Assembly: GCA_963377175.1 (NCBI GenBank)
Contig: CAUJNA010003504.1
Span: 422,796 to 486,795 of the forward strand
Source: Effrenium voratum
Lineage: Eukaryota > Sar > Dinophyceae > Suessiales > Symbiodiniaceae
Direction: 5' to 3'
Length of the DNA: 64,000 bases
The number at the start of each line of letters is the position of its first letter. Position 1 is the stretch's first letter. Shown here in pieces: positions 62,681-64,000 of this stretch. Position numbers and translations under genes: made by a program. A model generated the notes under the pieces. It had not been told where the DNA came from. It did no database searches and saw nothing but the letters and a program-made list of their open reading frames with translations.

Positions 62681-62760
62681 ATTCCAAAGCCGAGGCTGCC
62701 TTGGGCTCCGAGCCACAGACTTTTCTTGGGGTAGGTTTTGGTGGCAGAGCACATGGGGCT
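62681..62760. repeat. Dispersed repeat also present at 48.93 kb
   Basis: The minus strand reads CCACCAAAACCTACCCCAAG then AAAAGTCTGTGGCTCGGAGC, CCAAGGCAGCCTC. The plus strand at 48925-48980 carries the same order (CCACCAAAACCTACCCAAAG, AAACAGACTGTTGCTC, AGAGCCCAAGGCAACCTC). In both places it directly abuts a family I element. Confidence 0.75.
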
Positions 62761-62897
62761 CATATGGCCATGGGTCAAGACCCAAATCGTACCCCAGTGA
62801 ACATCCCAATTCCCACTGAAATGGGTTCTAAAATGGGTGGTGAATGCACCTGCCAACCAAAATGGGATCCCAAAACGGCTTTGACAGCAGCCATATG
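62761..62897. repeat. Family II inverted-repeat element
   Basis: CATATGGCCATGGGTCAAGA ... TTCTAAAATGGGTGGTGAAT ... GGCTTTGACAGCAGCCATAT. It begins about 25 bp into the cystatin intron. Confidence 0.9.
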
Positions 62898-62921
62898 AAC
62901 ACGGACCAAAAGAAACATCTC

Positions 62922-63026
62922 CGCCTTCACGAAGTAGTTGGTGCCAGCCACCACCTGAACCGAAGAGCTGCCCCAAAGAGCCCCAAGGAGCTTCAAGCCA
63001 ACTTCGCCTGCCCGTGACTTGTTCAC
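62922..63026 (-). CDS. Cystatin-like protease inhibitor, exon with QVVAG
   Basis: The minus strand reads SRAGEVGLKLLGALWGSSSV then QVVAGTNYFVKA, containing the diagnostic cystatin first-hairpin motif QxVxG followed by TNYFVK. Cystatins and stefins block papain-type cysteine proteases with this loop. The donor is GCG followed by GAGATG (GA donor), joining in frame to VKVGDGKFCHV at 61438. The 5' end is between 62954 and about 63026; an earlier exon with the N-terminal Gly is expected upstream but not found. About 100 residues is the usual family size, so the visible part is roughly half. Confidence 0.75.
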
Positions 63027-64000
63027 ATTGTAGGTATATTATATATACATACATCTCCCAGGATCTATCGTACGTTTTCTTGAAGAAATTTCAACGTTTG
63101 TTGTGAGATGCACAATCATGAAAGCTTGTGTGCGAAACCCCCGGCCGGATTCTGTCTCTGGGGCATTCGCATACCAAACAAGCATGCATGCTTACAGTGT
63201 GTTCTTGTGCTCTAATCTTGCAATGTTTAAAAAACAAAAGTATTTCATGTGTTCGGACATGTGCACTAACTGAACCATATGTAAGCTCGGTTTGACTCTT
63301 CCTACTGCATGCAAATGCATTTACTAAAGAAACTACTCATTTCGAAGTACAAGAGACATGAAGAACCAAGCAAAACATAAACTTTGAGGGAAAAAAGAGG
63401 CGAAAAGCAATATTGGGGGAGAGTTGGACTCGGCCTCAAACTGTGTCTTGTTTGTTTCTCGAGGGTTGTGTTCTTGTTGGTGTTCCCTCAGTTTGTGTCA
63501 AGGATTTTTGACATTGTCCCTAACCAGTTGGTTCTTTGAAGGGCCAAATGCGCACAAACCAAAACCGACTCGAGCTGTTTGGTGTTTGTGAAGGGCAATG
63601 TGAAAACAACAAAAATACTGTGGGAAAAAAAGGAAAAGCAACGAGAATGCCAGAAAGAAACAAAGTTTGGTGGCTGAAACCCTCTATTCTCCCTCAGGGA
63701 ATGTTTTATACTGGATTTTTGGGCTTGTCACTTGTCCCTCCCAAAAACAACAAAAATGTTGCGGCGATGGTGCGTCTTGCGAGCACACACAAAAAACAAA
63801 CTGAGTTGCTCGGTTCGCGGGCATTGTCCATCAAGCTGCTGCCATTTTTGTTGGTTGAGATCTGCTCTCAAATGTTTGTGCTGAAAGTGTGACCATATAT
63901 ACACACGCCGTGCTGCGATACGCATTGACATCTTTTGCTGAACCGTTTACCAGCACTGATTGAACAGATATTGGAACCTAAATAGAGCTCAACAAGGAAG
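63027..64000. other. No gene identified
   Basis: AT-richer sequence with a TATA-like (AT)n at 63038-63048 and T/G-rich stretches. Plus-strand frames at 63536-63892 are open but not convincing. The 5' part of the cystatin gene should lie here or beyond. Confidence 0.5.

Noticed and set aside
61617..62809. Thr/His/Asn-rich and Val/Cys/Trp-rich frames of up to 390 codons
   Set aside because: Translation of the TTGGTGTGTG decamer array in both strands.

Overview
The window is nuclear DNA of a eukaryote, and everything I can place points to a dinoflagellate. Four signs support this. (1) Recognisable proteins are split into many short exons (about 50-150 bp) separated by introns of up to 5 kb. (2) When I join exons by reading frame and protein family, introns begin with GC or GA as often as GT and end in AG: 6 GC, 4 GT and 2 GA among 12 introns of one gene. 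(3) A 16-base exact match to the 3' part of the dinoflagellate spliced leader lies at 46086-46101 on the minus strand. (4) Every gene I can identify is on the minus strand. Short inverted-repeat elements inside introns resemble the introners described in dinoflagellates. A Suessiales genome such as Polarella would fit, but I cannot prove the genus.

Layout, in the direction of transcription (high to low coordinates). 63.0-61.4 kb: a cystatin-like protease inhibitor, two exons seen, intron filled with a TTGGTGTGTG array. 59-46.1 kb: many probable exons of one or more unrecognised genes, interrupted by a ~1 kb AAT/AAC array (56.9-57.9 kb) and a 2.3 kb tandem repeat with 266 and 299 bp units (53.5-55.9 kb). 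46.1-39.4 kb: a PARP-type ADP-ribosyltransferase gene, apparently starting at the relict spliced leader; six exons give most of the catalytic fold. 38.3-28.0 kb: a further exon series of unknown function, including a cysteine-pair (RING-like) module at 32.7-32.9 kb. 27.1-9.7 kb: a complete or nearly complete 13-exon gene for an acetyl-CoA hydrolase / 4-hydroxybutyrate CoA-transferase family enzyme (455 codons plus stop in my model). 9.4-0.9 kb: another exon series, unrecognised, ending in a GATA-type microsatellite at the window edge.

Most of the window is intron. Its content is long microsatellites (TACA, CAGA, GATA, CAAG/CAGG, CCAA, CA, AAT/AAC), degenerate minisatellites, homopolymer G/C runs, and at least five families of ~70-140 bp elements. 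Family I has TGGGTCAAAA-type terminal inverted repeats (8 copies). Family II has CATATGGC(C/T)-type ends (5 copies plus fragments). Family III is one copy with ~17 bp ends. Family IV is a GGGGACCCC / TTCCTTTTGGTTTTCC motif. Family V is a hairpin with its own TTTTTGCAG. I see no rRNA, tRNA, CRISPR, bacterial operon, virus or promoter motif that I can defend.

Limits: splice junctions were placed by hand from frame, family resemblance and AG acceptors, without transcripts or searches. Exons of unrecognised genes have approximate ends, and their grouping into genes is inference.
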